A stretch of 13,799 nt of DNA from the NCBI GenBank assembly GCA_964554365.1, contig CAZKOJ010000128.1, positions 1 to 13,799 of the forward strand, read 5' to 3'. The notes under the pieces were generated by a model. It was not told where the DNA came from, made no database searches, and saw only the letters and a program-made list of their open reading frames with translations. How positions within the stretch are numbered: the first letter of the stretch is position 1; every line of letters starts with the position of its first letter. The translations under genes and the position numbers were made by a program. Source of the stretch: Clostridium_AM sp964554365. Lineage in GTDB: Bacteria > Bacillota > Clostridia > Clostridiales > Clostridiaceae. Shown here in pieces: positions 1-7,083 of this stretch.

Positions 1-40
1 ATTTGTCCCGCAATAAAACAATACTATGGGTTAATTGTGT

Positions 41-433
41 TTAAGGTTCTCTATATACTTCTATGTCACTCCCAAATGGGTCAACTATATTATTATGTAA
101 TAAAACATATTGATTTAAAGTAAAAATTTTATGTTTAAATTTTGGAAATGCAGCATGTAAAATATCTCTAATAGCTTTAGTCATAGTCAATATAATTTCA
201 GACTTTTCTAGCATACTTTGGGTAAGCTGAACGGCTTCTCTATTGCTTATGTCTATTTCTATATTATCTTTAATAACCTCAGCAGAATTTTTAGAAATTT
301 TACTATTGTTTACTATAGATATACCTGCAGAAATGGCTTTTACGCCTTGAACATCACATAAAAAATTAAATATTGCTTCAGCCATACAACTTCTACAAGT
401 ATTACCTGTACAAACAAATAGTATGCTTTCCAT
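41..433 (-). CDS. ywlE: Low-molecular-weight phosphatase, YwlE-type (predicted protein-arginine phosphatase), short C-terminus
   Basis: Cytoplasmic phosphatase of the low-molecular-weight PTP fold. The P-loop C-x5-R-S is visible at residues 8-15 (CTGNTCRS), with nucleophile Cys8 and Arg14; the general-acid loop is DPFG at 118-121. Thr12 lies where B. subtilis YwlE has Thr11, the residue that selects phospho-arginine over phospho-tyrosine, so removal of arginine phosphorylation is the likely role (inference from the family). Cys16 replaces the proline usual after CRS. The start has a strong AGGAGG 7 bases upstream. It follows sua5 by 19 bases and is surely co-transcribed with it. The protein is 130 residues against about 150 in B. 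subtilis YwlE: it stops at VYREP, and the usual final helix is missing. The 40 bases beyond do not restore it in the two other frames. Confidence 0.9.
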   Translation of the reverse strand: MESILFVCTGNTCRSCMAEAIFNFLCDVQGVKAISAGISIVNNSKISKNSAEVIKDNIEIDISNREAVQLTQSMLEKSEIILTMTKAIRDILHAAFPKFKHKIFTLNQYVLLHNNIVDPFGSDIEVYREP

Positions 434-452
434 GCTTAACCTCCTGTAAAAC

Positions 453-1505
453 TTATACTATAGTAATATCAAATCCAGCAGCTTTTTTCAATCTATTCAT
501 CACAGCTACTCCAACCCCTGTTTCCTCAAAAGCTTCAGATATTATAACATCTACATTTTTATCGTCAAAACTCCTAAGTGTTTCAAATAGATTTCTAGAT
601 ATGCTTATCATATCTTCCCTGCTGCCTAAAGATATTACTATTCCTTTTCCATAGTAGTTTTTAGTTTCATCCGTAGCCATTATACCAACTACTTTGTTTT
701 CGTCTATATAATTTTGCACTATTTTATTAATTTTTGCAATAGTTTTTTGTAAATCTCCTTCAATAACTTTTACCGGTGCCTTTGGCGCATAGTGTCTATA
801 CTTCATCCCTGGTGATTTTGGCTTAAAGTCTTTATCTGGTTTTTTCATTATAGCAGGGTCTATATATGCCTCTTTATCTATTTCCCTTATCATTTCAAGA
901 GTTATACCACCAGGTCTTAAAATGCATACAGGATTTACAGTACAATCAATTACAGTTGATTCAACACCTATATCACACATTTCTCCACCAATGATATAAT
1001 CAACTTTCCCATTCATATCTTCTATACATCTTTCCACGTCTGTAGGACTAGGTTTTCCTGAAATATTAGCAGAAGGTGCTGCTATTGGCAAATCACATTT
1101 TCTTATAAATTCCCTAGCTATAACATTAGAGGGCATTCTAATCCCTACACAAGGAAGCGATGCACTTGTGATTTCTGGAATAATTTTCGATTTAGGTAAT
1201 ATTAACGTCATCGGGCCTGGCCAAAATTTTTCCATAAGTTTTTTTGCAATATCAGGTATTTCATTTACTAAACATTCTATTTTATCAAAATCAGCTATAT
1301 GTACTATTAAAGGATTATCCTGGGGTCTCCCTTTAGCTTGAAAAATCTTTTTTACAGCCGAAGGATCTAATGCATTAGCTCCAAGTCCATAAACTGTCTC
1401 TGTTGGGAAAACTACAAGGCCTCCATTCTTTATAGCTTGTGCAGCTTCTTCTATAATACTTTCGTTTAAATTTCGTTCATCCAACATTTCTATTTTTGTG
1501 TTCAT
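453..1505 (-). CDS. sua5: Threonylcarbamoyl-AMP synthase, two-domain Sua5/YwlC
   Basis: Makes threonylcarbamoyl-AMP from threonine, bicarbonate and ATP, the first step of N6-threonylcarbamoyladenosine (t6A) at position 37 of ANN-decoding tRNAs. The 350 residues match the long Sua5 form. The N-terminal YrdC domain (about 15-205) shows FPTETVYGLG (33-42), KGRP (58-61), WPGPMT (95-100), SANISG (145-150) and STVID (183-187). The conserved linker SPGMKYRHYAP (231-241) leads into the C-terminal Rossmann-like Sua5 domain. The ATG has AAAAGGTGG upstream with about 10 bases spacing. It is the first gene of a unit with ywlE, behind its own near-consensus promoter and separated from the ZIP gene by a terminator. 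sua5 and ywlE are also close neighbours in B. subtilis (ywlC, ywlE). Confidence 0.95.
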   Translation of the reverse strand: MNTKIEMLDERNLNESIIEEAAQAIKNGGLVVFPTETVYGLGANALDPSAVKKIFQAKGRPQDNPLIVHIADFDKIECLVNEIPDIAKKLMEKFWPGPMTLILPKSKIIPEITSASLPCVGIRMPSNVIAREFIRKCDLPIAAPSANISGKPSPTDVERCIEDMNGKVDYIIGGEMCDIGVESTVIDCTVNPVCILRPGGITLEMIREIDKEAYIDPAIMKKPDKDFKPKSPGMKYRHYAPKAPVKVIEGDLQKTIAKINKIVQNYIDENKVVGIMATDETKNYYGKGIVISLGSREDMISISRNLFETLRSFDDKNVDVIISEAFEETGVGVAVMNRLKKAAGFDITIV

Positions 1506-1612
1506 TTTTATTTTACCACCTTTTTATTTTATTAAATCACTTATATTGCAAACAAAAAATGAAAAGTGTATTTCATAGTCATAACTGTTAGTTAAAACCA
1601 ATTTAATTGATA

Positions 1613-1641
1613 ATTATAGTTTAATAGAATGCAAATTTCAA
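1613..1641 (-). promoter_or_regulatory. Sigma-A-type promoter for sua5-ywlE
   Basis: Minus-strand TTGAAA (1636-1641), a 17-base spacer, then a perfect TATAAT (1613-1618). This predicts a start near 1606 and a leader of about 100 bases. The leader contains a weak hairpin, TGAAA / TTTCA around 1560-1575, followed by six T (1554-1559). It might act as a poor attenuator, but the stem is only 5 bp of mostly A-T pairs. Confidence 0.75.
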
Positions 1642-1670
1642 GTACCTAATATATAATTAATTTTCCTCAC

Positions 1671-1710
1671 AGAAAAAGACTGGAAATCTAATTTTAAATT
1701 TCAACAGTCT
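1671..1710 (-). terminator. Rho-independent terminator after the ZIP transporter gene
   Basis: On the minus strand AGACTG plus GAAAT pairs with ATTTC plus CAGTCT (arms 1698-1710 and 1677-1687, with a 2-base bulge at 1703-1704 and a 10-base loop), followed by TCTTTTTCTG. It lies just past the stop of the ZIP gene and separates that unit from the sua5 promoter. Confidence 0.85.
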
Positions 1711-1719
1711 ATTAAAAAA

Positions 1720-2442
1720 TTATAATATTTTTACCATTACAAGTCCCAGTAGTATACCACTTAATATTCCAATAGTGCTGGTTATGCCTTTCCACAATTT
1801 TGACGATTCTGGTATCATCTCACCACAAACTACATACAACATTATCCCTGAAGCAAATGATAAACATGCTCCTAATATATTCATTGATATATTAGCTATG
1901 TAAGCTCCAATCCAAGTTCCTATAGCTGTAGGGAATGCTGTTACAAAAGCATAAAATAATATTTTAGATATTTTTATCCTAGACGCCACTAACGGTGCCG
2001 CTACTGCAATGCCCTCTGGTATATCATGAACTGCAATTATCAAGCTCATTTTAATCCCAAGGGTACCTCCCGCTGCAAAACCACATCCCATAATTACACC
2101 TTCTGGAAAGTTGTGAATCATAAGTCCAACCGCCGCCATAAAAGCTACCTTCGTATGTCCGCTCATATTATCTAAGTTTATTTTGCTGTCTATAAAGGCT
2201 ATAACCATAATTCCCATTATGCAAAATACTAAAGTTCCAATAAAGCTCCATTTATTAAGCGCTTCTGGTATTAAATCAAACACTACTACAGATAGCATAA
2301 GGCCTCCAGCAAACCCAATCATGGTTCCCAACATCCTGTTAGATGGCTTTTTCACTATGACCCCTAAACACGCCCCTAACATCGTACCTATTAAAGATAC
2401 AGCACTTCCTATAATTACAATATAAACCATATTTTCCTTCAA
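1720..2442 (-). CDS. ZIP-family divalent metal transporter (GufA-like)
   Basis: Polytopic inner-membrane transporter of the ZIP family, which moves Zn2+, Fe2+ or Mn2+ toward the cytoplasm. About eight hydrophobic segments are visible. The two metal-site helices carry HNFPEG (about 110-115) and HDIPEG (about 139-144), the hallmarks of the bacterial ZIP/GufA branch. The loop before them is short, with one histidine rather than a His-rich stretch. Start choice: the frame is open to an ATG at 2463, but that codon has no ribosome binding site. The TTG at 2442 follows AAGGGTGA and the ATG at 2430 follows AAGGA; I chose 2442, and 2430 is almost as likely. A terminator follows the gene. The metal cannot be told from the sequence. 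In B. subtilis the Mn exporter gene mntP (ywlD) lies in the equivalent neighbourhood, so a metal transporter here is in keeping with the locus. Confidence 0.88.
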   Translation of the reverse strand: MKENMVYIVIIGSAVSLIGTMLGACLGVIVKKPSNRMLGTMIGFAGGLMLSVVVFDLIPEALNKWSFIGTLVFCIMGIMVIAFIDSKINLDNMSGHTKVAFMAAVGLMIHNFPEGVIMGCGFAAGGTLGIKMSLIIAVHDIPEGIAVAAPLVASRIKISKILFYAFVTAFPTAIGTWIGAYIANISMNILGACLSFASGIMLYVVCGEMIPESSKLWKGITSTIGILSGILLGLVMVKIL

Positions 2443-2467
2443 TAAATCACCCTTATTAATCATTACT

Positions 2468-2503
2468 ATATATACTATTTTATTTATTCAACTTAGTATA
2501 TAT
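2468..2503. promoter_or_regulatory. 10-bp inverted repeat in the ZIP gene promoter region
   Basis: ATATATACTA (2468-2477) and its exact reverse complement TAGTATATAT (2494-2503) are separated by 16 bases. On the minus strand a TTGAAT sits between the arms, and a TATAGT lies at the gene-proximal arm with a 15-base spacer, so the repeat overlaps a possible promoter. Both arms are AT-only except for one base, so chance is possible. It could be an operator for a regulator of the metal transporter; no known Zur, Fur or MntR box is evident. Confidence 0.3.
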
Positions 2504-2560
2504 GCTATAAGGCATCTGAAAAGAAATAACAAGTCAACGATGTAACTATATACTTGAATG

Positions 2561-3181
2561 TTATACGTTATAGTATTGAGAATTTTCACGATAAAATTTA
2601 ATTTTCTCTACTGATTCTGATGTGAATTCAGCATTAACACAGCTTTTATATATAAGATCTAAAAGAGGGTACTTATTAAGTGAACCTCTTTTTATTATAG
2701 TATAGTAATAATCATACTCTGGATTTAAGTTTTTAATTCTATCGTATTCATAAGCTACATATGAGTGATTTTTTAAGAAATTCATGCTAATAGGTAACAT
2801 TCTTTCACTTCTAAACCTAGACGTAGAAAGTAATATGATTTTAAAATCCGTTATTTTTCTAGCACTATCCTCTGATATAATATCTTCCACATGCACTAAT
2901 ACTACTTTGTCACAAACTATATTAATTCTTTTATGGGTTAATCCCAAATCTATTCTTAATTTGTATTCATCATATCTAAAATCAAGAGATTCTTTATTAA
3001 TTCTTATAAAAATTGCGAGTAGTGTAAGTAACTCTATAATAATTAAATAAATTATGTAAAAAATATAAAATTTCTTATAAATAATTAATATAGCTGGCAA
3101 TGCAAAAAAAATAAAGCACATAGACAGCATAAATCTCTTATAAGACTTTTTTTGCTTTCTAATAGCTTTATCTATATTCAT
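2561..3181 (-). CDS. Unknown membrane protein with two N-terminal helices
   Basis: I do not recognise this family. The 206 residues start with a basic stretch (KAIRKQKKSYKR), then two hydrophobic helices at about 17-34 and 39-59 joined by a very short turn. About 145 soluble residues follow, rich in Ile, Tyr and charged residues. The soluble part begins with alternating strand-like segments (YDEYKLRIDLG, INIVCDKVVLVHVEDI). The layout of a helical hairpin followed by a beta-rich cytoplasmic domain resembles bacterial PH-like membrane proteins, but this is inference from shape only. The ATG is preceded by AGAGGGG 4-5 bases upstream. It lies 39 bases after prfA in the same direction with no terminator between them, so co-transcription is likely. 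No catalytic motif is seen. Confidence 0.75.
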   Translation of the reverse strand: MNIDKAIRKQKKSYKRFMLSMCFIFFALPAILIIYKKFYIFYIIYLIIIELLTLLAIFIRINKESLDFRYDEYKLRIDLGLTHKRINIVCDKVVLVHVEDIISEDSARKITDFKIILLSTSRFRSERMLPISMNFLKNHSYVAYEYDRIKNLNPEYDYYYTIIKRGSLNKYPLLDLIYKSCVNAEFTSESVEKIKFYRENSQYYNV

Positions 3182-3220
3182 AGTTCCCCTCTTTTCTTAA
3201 AGTTAATAAATAAATTTTAA

Positions 3221-4297
3221 TTATTGGTTATTTCCCATAGCTTTCATTTTTTCTGCTTGATCAGTGGTTATCAATGCATCTATAACTTCATCTATGTCTC
3301 CATCAAGGTAGGAGTCTAATTTGTATAAAGTTAATCCTATTCTATGGTCTGTAACTCTTCCCTGAGGGTAATTATAGGTTCTTATTCTTTCACTTCTATC
3401 TCCAGTTCCAACTTGGCTCTTTCTATCTTCAGCTATACCTGCACTTCTCTCAGCTTGTGCTCTTTCAAAAAGTCTAGATTTAAGTACTTTCATAGCTTTT
3501 TCTTTATTTTTAAGCTGTGATTTTTCATCCTGACAAGATACCACAAGTCCTGTTTCTAAATGAGTAATTCTTACTGCTGAGTCGGTAGTGTTAACACACT
3601 GTCCACCATGACCTGATGCTCTAAATACATCTATTCTTATATCATTTGTATTTATAACCAAATCCACATCATCAACTTCAGGCAAAACTGCAACCGTAGC
3701 TGTTGATGTATGTATTCTTCCACTAGATTCTGTATCTGGAACTCTCTGAACTCTATGGACTCCACTTTCATATTTTAATCTGCTATAAGCTCCTGCTCCT
3801 CTTAGCATAAATACAATTTCTTTAATTCCACCTATATCTGTAGCATTTATACTTATAGTTTCAATTTTCCATCCCCTACGTTCTGCATATCTAGTATACA
3901 TTCTTGTAAGGTTTGCAGAAAATAGTGCTGCCTCGTCTCCTCCGGCTCCACCTCTTACTTCTACAAATACATTTTTATCGTCATTAGGATCTTTAGGTAA
4001 AAGTAATATTTTTAATTGTTCTTGACTTTCTTCAATAAGAGTTGTAAGTTCTTTTATTTCTTCTTGAACCATATCTCTCATTTCTCTGTCAGACTCATTT
4101 TTTAACATTTCTTTATTATCCTCTAAATCCTGTTCTGCTTTCTTATACTGTCTGTATTTCATTACTACTGTTTCTAATTCTGCATGTTCTTTACACAGCT
4201 TCTGCCATTCTTTTTGATCTGACATAATTGACGGATCACTTATTTTTATTGATAACTCTTCATATTTATTTTCTATAAATTCAAGTCTTTTTAACAT
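3221..4297 (-). CDS. prfA: Peptide chain release factor 1
   Basis: Recognises UAA and UAG in the ribosomal A site and triggers release of the finished peptide. The 358 residues are full family length. The catalytic GGQ lies at about 231-233 (SGHGGQCVNTTDSAV), and its glutamine is the substrate of PrmC, encoded just upstream. The codon-recognition PxT motif reads PDT at about 187-189 (RVQRVPDTESSGRIHTS). The acidic middle segment RGGAGGDEAALF is also typical. Start choice: a GTG at 4309 overlaps the ribosome binding site CGGAGTG, so the ATG at 4297 (MLKRLEFIENKYEEL) is preferred and matches the normal RF1 N-terminus. It lies 56 bases after prmC, with a candidate internal promoter in that gap. 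Confidence 0.97.
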   Translation of the reverse strand: MLKRLEFIENKYEELSIKISDPSIMSDQKEWQKLCKEHAELETVVMKYRQYKKAEQDLEDNKEMLKNESDREMRDMVQEEIKELTTLIEESQEQLKILLLPKDPNDDKNVFVEVRGGAGGDEAALFSANLTRMYTRYAERRGWKIETISINATDIGGIKEIVFMLRGAGAYSRLKYESGVHRVQRVPDTESSGRIHTSTATVAVLPEVDDVDLVINTNDIRIDVFRASGHGGQCVNTTDSAVRITHLETGLVVSCQDEKSQLKNKEKAMKVLKSRLFERAQAERSAGIAEDRKSQVGTGDRSERIRTYNYPQGRVTDHRIGLTLYKLDSYLDGDIDEVIDALITTDQAEKMKAMGNNQ

Positions 4298-4336
4298 AGT
4301 TTTTATCACTCCGTATAAATATTTTCACAATAAATA

Positions 4337-4366
4337 ATTATATCACAATACTTTTACAACTCGCAA
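4337..4366 (-). promoter_or_regulatory. Candidate internal promoter for prfA
   Basis: Minus-strand TTGCGA (4361-4366), an 18-base spacer, and TATAAT (4337-4342) preceded by TGA, which gives an extended -10 (TGnTATAAT). The -35 lies inside the last codons of prmC. The predicted start is near 4330, about 33 bases before the prfA ATG. TATTGTGA occurs twice within this stretch, 18 bases apart. Confidence 0.5.
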
Positions 4367-5235
4367 CTGATTTCCATCTTTGCTTTTATAACTCTATCTC
4401 TTCCTGCTAAATCCTTTATGCAAATTATATTAGTGAAATTATTCTCTTTTAGTATACTACTTACTGCATTTTTTTGATCATGACCTATTTCAAATATTAA
4501 AACGCCCCCATTACTTAACAATTTTAAACTTTGAATTGTTATTTTCCTGTAAAAATCTAGCCCATCTTGGCCTCCACTTAAGGCCTCATAAGGTTCATAG
4601 TCCTTTACATCCTCCATTAAAGTTGAGATAACTTCATCCTTTATGTATGGGGGATTTGAAGCTATCATATCAAATTTTTCTCCACTATTTATAAAATGTT
4701 GTAACAAATCACTTTTTACAACTTCAACTCTATTTTCAAGTTTAAATTTTTTTATATTCCCTGAAGTTACTTCATATGCAATATCAGATATATCAGCACA
4801 TTTTACTTTGTCACATTCTGTGAATTTCGCAATAGATATACCTATTATACCGCTTCCACAACACAAATCACATATATTTTTTAAACCATCTTCTTTTACA
4901 TGATTTATAGCACATTCTACTAAAATCTCTGTATCAGGTCTTGGAATAAGAACTCCTTTTTTAATGTAAAATTCAAGCCCCATAAATTCACATTTACCTA
5001 ACATATACTTTATAGGCATTTTGTCTTTTCTTAGATTGACAAGCCTATAATATTCCTTTGCTTCTTCATTGCTTACCTTATAATCTCTATTTAAAATAAT
5101 AAAAAGTCTATCTTTTTCTATTATTTTTTCAAGTAAAAGTTCACAATCTATTCGATAACTATCAATGCCTGCTAATTTTAAAATTTTATATCCATCTTTT
5201 AAAAGTTCCTCTATTTTTAATGTTTCTTTCTCCAT
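4354..5235 (-). CDS. prmC: Release factor glutamine methyltransferase
   Basis: Uses S-adenosylmethionine to methylate the glutamine of the GGQ motif of release factors, which raises termination efficiency. Its substrate RF1 is encoded by the next gene. The N-terminal helical substrate-binding domain (about 1-85) is followed by a class I methyltransferase domain. Motif I is DLCCGSGIIGIS (about 123-134) and the catalytic NPPY is at about 194-197 (ASNPPYIKDE). RPDTEILVE precedes motif I as usual. Start choice: the frame is open to 5283, but the ATG at 5235 has an ideal GGAGGTG 5 bases upstream and gives 293 residues, close to the family norm. It follows yqhQ after 91 bases. Confidence 0.96.
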   Translation of the reverse strand: MEKETLKIEELLKDGYKILKLAGIDSYRIDCELLLEKIIEKDRLFIILNRDYKVSNEEAKEYYRLVNLRKDKMPIKYMLGKCEFMGLEFYIKKGVLIPRPDTEILVECAINHVKEDGLKNICDLCCGSGIIGISIAKFTECDKVKCADISDIAYEVTSGNIKKFKLENRVEVVKSDLLQHFINSGEKFDMIASNPPYIKDEVISTLMEDVKDYEPYEALSGGQDGLDFYRKITIQSLKLLSNGGVLIFEIGHDQKNAVSSILKENNFTNIICIKDLAGRDRVIKAKMEISCEL

Positions 5236-5272
5236 AGTCACCTCCATTATCCAATCATTACTCTCTAATTTC

Positions 5273-5286
5273 ATTATGATCATAAT
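5273..5286. repeat. 14-bp perfect palindrome between yqhQ and prmC
   Basis: ATTATGATCATAAT is its own reverse complement. It lies in the 91-base gap between yqhQ and prmC, 38 bases upstream of the chosen prmC start. It could be an operator or simply an AT-rich coincidence. Confidence 0.4.
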
Positions 5287-5309
5287 AAATCATTAAATTA
5301 TTTTCGCTA

Positions 5310-5328
5310 CAAAATATGAAAACATATT
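5310..5328 (-). terminator. Weak hairpin at the end of yqhQ
   Basis: On the minus strand AATATG-TTTT-CATATT is followed by TTTG, and the stem begins within the yqhQ stop codon. It has six bp with a single G-C pair and only a short T run. If real, it would give at most partial termination before prmC. Confidence 0.25.
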
Positions 5329-6271
5329 AACTTTCTAACCCCAATTCTTCACAGTCAACATTTTCTATACCTTCTGCAGATTTAAGTGCTGTTAGGGCTA
5401 CTTCTAATTGTTCTAAATCAGGTTCTTTAGTTGTGAGTTTTTGTAGCATTAACCCTGGATATGAGGTTATTTTCGCTAAAATACTATTGCTTTTCCCCAT
5501 CCATTTTATAAGTTCATAAGTTATTCCTGAAACTACTGGTAAAAGTGCTAATCGATATAATATTCTTTGCCATAAACTATTCCATCCTGTTAGAGAAAAT
5601 AACACTATACTTACTATCATAACCAAAAACATAAAGTTAGTACCACATCTAGGATGAAATCTTTCAAATTTTTTAGCATTTTCCGCTGTAAGCTCTCTAC
5701 CACTTTCATAACAAAATATAGCTTTGTGTTCTGCTCCATGATACTGAAAAACTCTATTTATATCTTCTAATTTTCCTATGAAAAATATATAAGATAAGAA
5801 AATTAATACTCTTATAACTCCTTCAATTATATTTAATCCTATAGTATTATAAATGCCTATTTTCTTAAAAACATTAGCTGAAAAAGTAGGAAGTATAAAA
5901 AATAACAATGCGGCTATTACCATAGATATAACTAAAGTTACGCCCATAATCACATCATCACTTTTATCCTTAAACATATTTTTAAACCATTTGTCAAATT
6001 TACTAGGTTCTGATTGTTCCTCCTCTTCAAAAAAAGATGCAGAATAATTTAATGTATTTATTCCTATTATTAAGGATTCTATTAAGGATACAAATCCTCT
6101 TATAACAGGTATCCCTAATATCTTATTTCTTTTTGTATAAGGTATAGTTTCCTTTCTATCCAATACTATTTCACCATTAGTTTTCCTTACGGCTGTAGCT
6201 ATTCCTTTCATTCCTCTCATCATTACGCCTTCGATTACCGCCTGTCCTCCAACAGAAGTTTTAGTTGCCAA
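5327..6271 (-). CDS. yqhQ: DUF1385 membrane protein, YqhQ family
   Basis: Conserved Firmicutes membrane protein whose function I cannot state. Family signatures are GGQAVIEGVMMRG (8-20), YHGAEHKAI (177-185) and HPRCGTNF (206-213). The conserved His and Cys residues suggest a metal or redox site, but that is inference. About four to five hydrophobic segments lie at roughly 52-72, 108-130, 148-167, 213-229 and 238-257. An acidic cytosolic loop (81-106) separates the first two. The start is TTG at 6271, immediately after the tdk stop (TAA-TTG), with its ribosome binding site GAGGTG inside the last tdk codons, so the two genes are translationally coupled. Length (314) is normal for the family. 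In clostridia the gene commonly sits beside prmC and prfA, as here. Confidence 0.9.
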   Translation of the reverse strand: MATKTSVGGQAVIEGVMMRGMKGIATAVRKTNGEIVLDRKETIPYTKRNKILGIPVIRGFVSLIESLIIGINTLNYSASFFEEEEQSEPSKFDKWFKNMFKDKSDDVIMGVTLVISMVIAALLFFILPTFSANVFKKIGIYNTIGLNIIEGVIRVLIFLSYIFFIGKLEDINRVFQYHGAEHKAIFCYESGRELTAENAKKFERFHPRCGTNFMFLVMIVSIVLFSLTGWNSLWQRILYRLALLPVVSGITYELIKWMGKSNSILAKITSYPGLMLQKLTTKEPDLEQLEVALTALKSAEGIENVDCEELGLES

Positions 6272-6886
6272 TTACTTCACCTCATTTTTATTTTGCATTT
6301 CGCATTTTATTTTATACTCAAAATAACATTTTGGGCAAAGTGCTTCATATTCAATATTATCCTGTTTATCAATAGCTATTTGCTTTCCTTGAAACACAAA
6401 ATCTCCATTTATTTTTCTTCCATTTACAAGCGCCTTTTTACCACAATTACATATAGTCTTTAGTTCTTCTAAACTATGTGCAAGCAAAAGTAATCGCTCA
6501 CTTCCCTCAAAACCATTCATCTGAAAATCCGTCCTAAGTCCATAACAAATAGTTGGTATATCCTTCATTACAGCTATTTTAAATAACTCATCTATCTGTT
6601 GTTTTTTAAAGAATTGAGCTTCATCTGCTAAGATACAATGCACCTTACCCTTTTCTTTTATCCAATTTTCTACTTTTTCATAAATATTTATATCTTTATC
6701 CAAAAGTATATCAACTTCTCTAGTTACACCCAGCCTTGAAACCACATTGCTTGAACCCTTAGTGTCCGCCTTAGGCTTCATAATGATAACTTTCATTCCT
6801 CTTTCTTCATAATTATGAGCTACTTGAAGTAAGTTAGTTGATTTACCGCAATTCATAGCCCCATACCTAAAATATAACTTGCTCAT
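6272..6886 (-). CDS. tdk: Thymidine kinase, zinc-binding type II
   Basis: Phosphorylates thymidine with ATP to dTMP in the salvage pathway. The P-loop GAMNCGKS spans 9-16. The DEAQ motif at 88-91 supplies the catalytic Glu89. The structural zinc site is C146-x-C148 and C184-x-x-C187. The C-terminal lasso region (about 150-185) is present, ending in a short polar tail. Length 204 is typical. The start has AGAGGAG 8 bases upstream. It is divergent from rpmE and the first gene of the series tdk-yqhQ-prmC-prfA, as in the B. subtilis rpmE-tdk-prfA-prmC neighbourhood. Its stop is abutted by the yqhQ TTG start. Confidence 0.97.
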   Translation of the reverse strand: MSKLYFRYGAMNCGKSTNLLQVAHNYEERGMKVIIMKPKADTKGSSNVVSRLGVTREVDILLDKDINIYEKVENWIKEKGKVHCILADEAQFFKKQQIDELFKIAVMKDIPTICYGLRTDFQMNGFEGSERLLLLAHSLEELKTICNCGKKALVNGRKINGDFVFQGKQIAIDKQDNIEYEALCPKCYFEYKIKCEMQNKNEVK

Positions 6887-6941
6887 ATCAATTACTCCTC
6901 TGTATTTTTAACCTTTTATATTTTATTTACTAAACAAATAT

Positions 6942-6970
6942 ATTTTATCAGACCTAATATATATATTAAA
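6942..6970 (-). promoter_or_regulatory. Tentative tdk operon promoter
   Basis: Minus-strand TAAAAT (6942-6947) with TTTAAT 17 bases upstream (6965-6970). The -10 is good and the -35 poor. The surrounding bases are so AT-rich that other placements are possible. It lies between the divergent tdk and rpmE genes. Confidence 0.3.
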
Positions 6971-7002
6971 GAGTTGTTTTTTAAATATGCCTAAGTTGTT
7001 TG

Positions 7003-7032
7003 TTGACTTAAACTTCTCTATTATGTTATAAT
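7003..7032 (+). promoter_or_regulatory. rpmE promoter, extended -10
   Basis: TTGACT (7003-7008), an 18-base spacer and TATAAT (7027-7032) with the extended TGT before it. The expected start is near 7039, which leaves a leader of about 45 bases. This is one of the strongest promoters in the window, as expected for a ribosomal protein gene. Confidence 0.85.
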
Positions 7033-7048
7033 ACAGGAGTTAAAAATA

Positions 7049-7078
7049 GAGGTATATCCTCAAATTCGAAAGAGGTGG
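7049..7078 (+). promoter_or_regulatory. rpmE leader with alternative GAGG/CCTC pairings at the ribosome binding site
   Basis: CCTC at 7058-7061 can pair either with GAGG at 7049-7052 (5-base loop) or with GAGG at 7072-7075, which is the core of the rpmE ribosome binding site (10-base loop). The pairings exclude each other, so the leader could switch the site between open and closed. Each stem is only 4 bp. Firmicutes L31 genes are known to have leader elements; whether this is one is not shown. Confidence 0.4.
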
Positions 7079-7083
7079 AAAAC

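Noticed and set aside
1..40. Insertion-sequence terminal repeat at the left edge
   Set aside because: The 40 bases show no terminal repeat that I recognise and no transposase codons can be seen, so I only flag the ywlE truncation.
373..654. Plus-strand open frame of 93 codons across the ywlE-sua5 junction
   Set aside because: It is antisense to two well-supported genes and lacks start signals.
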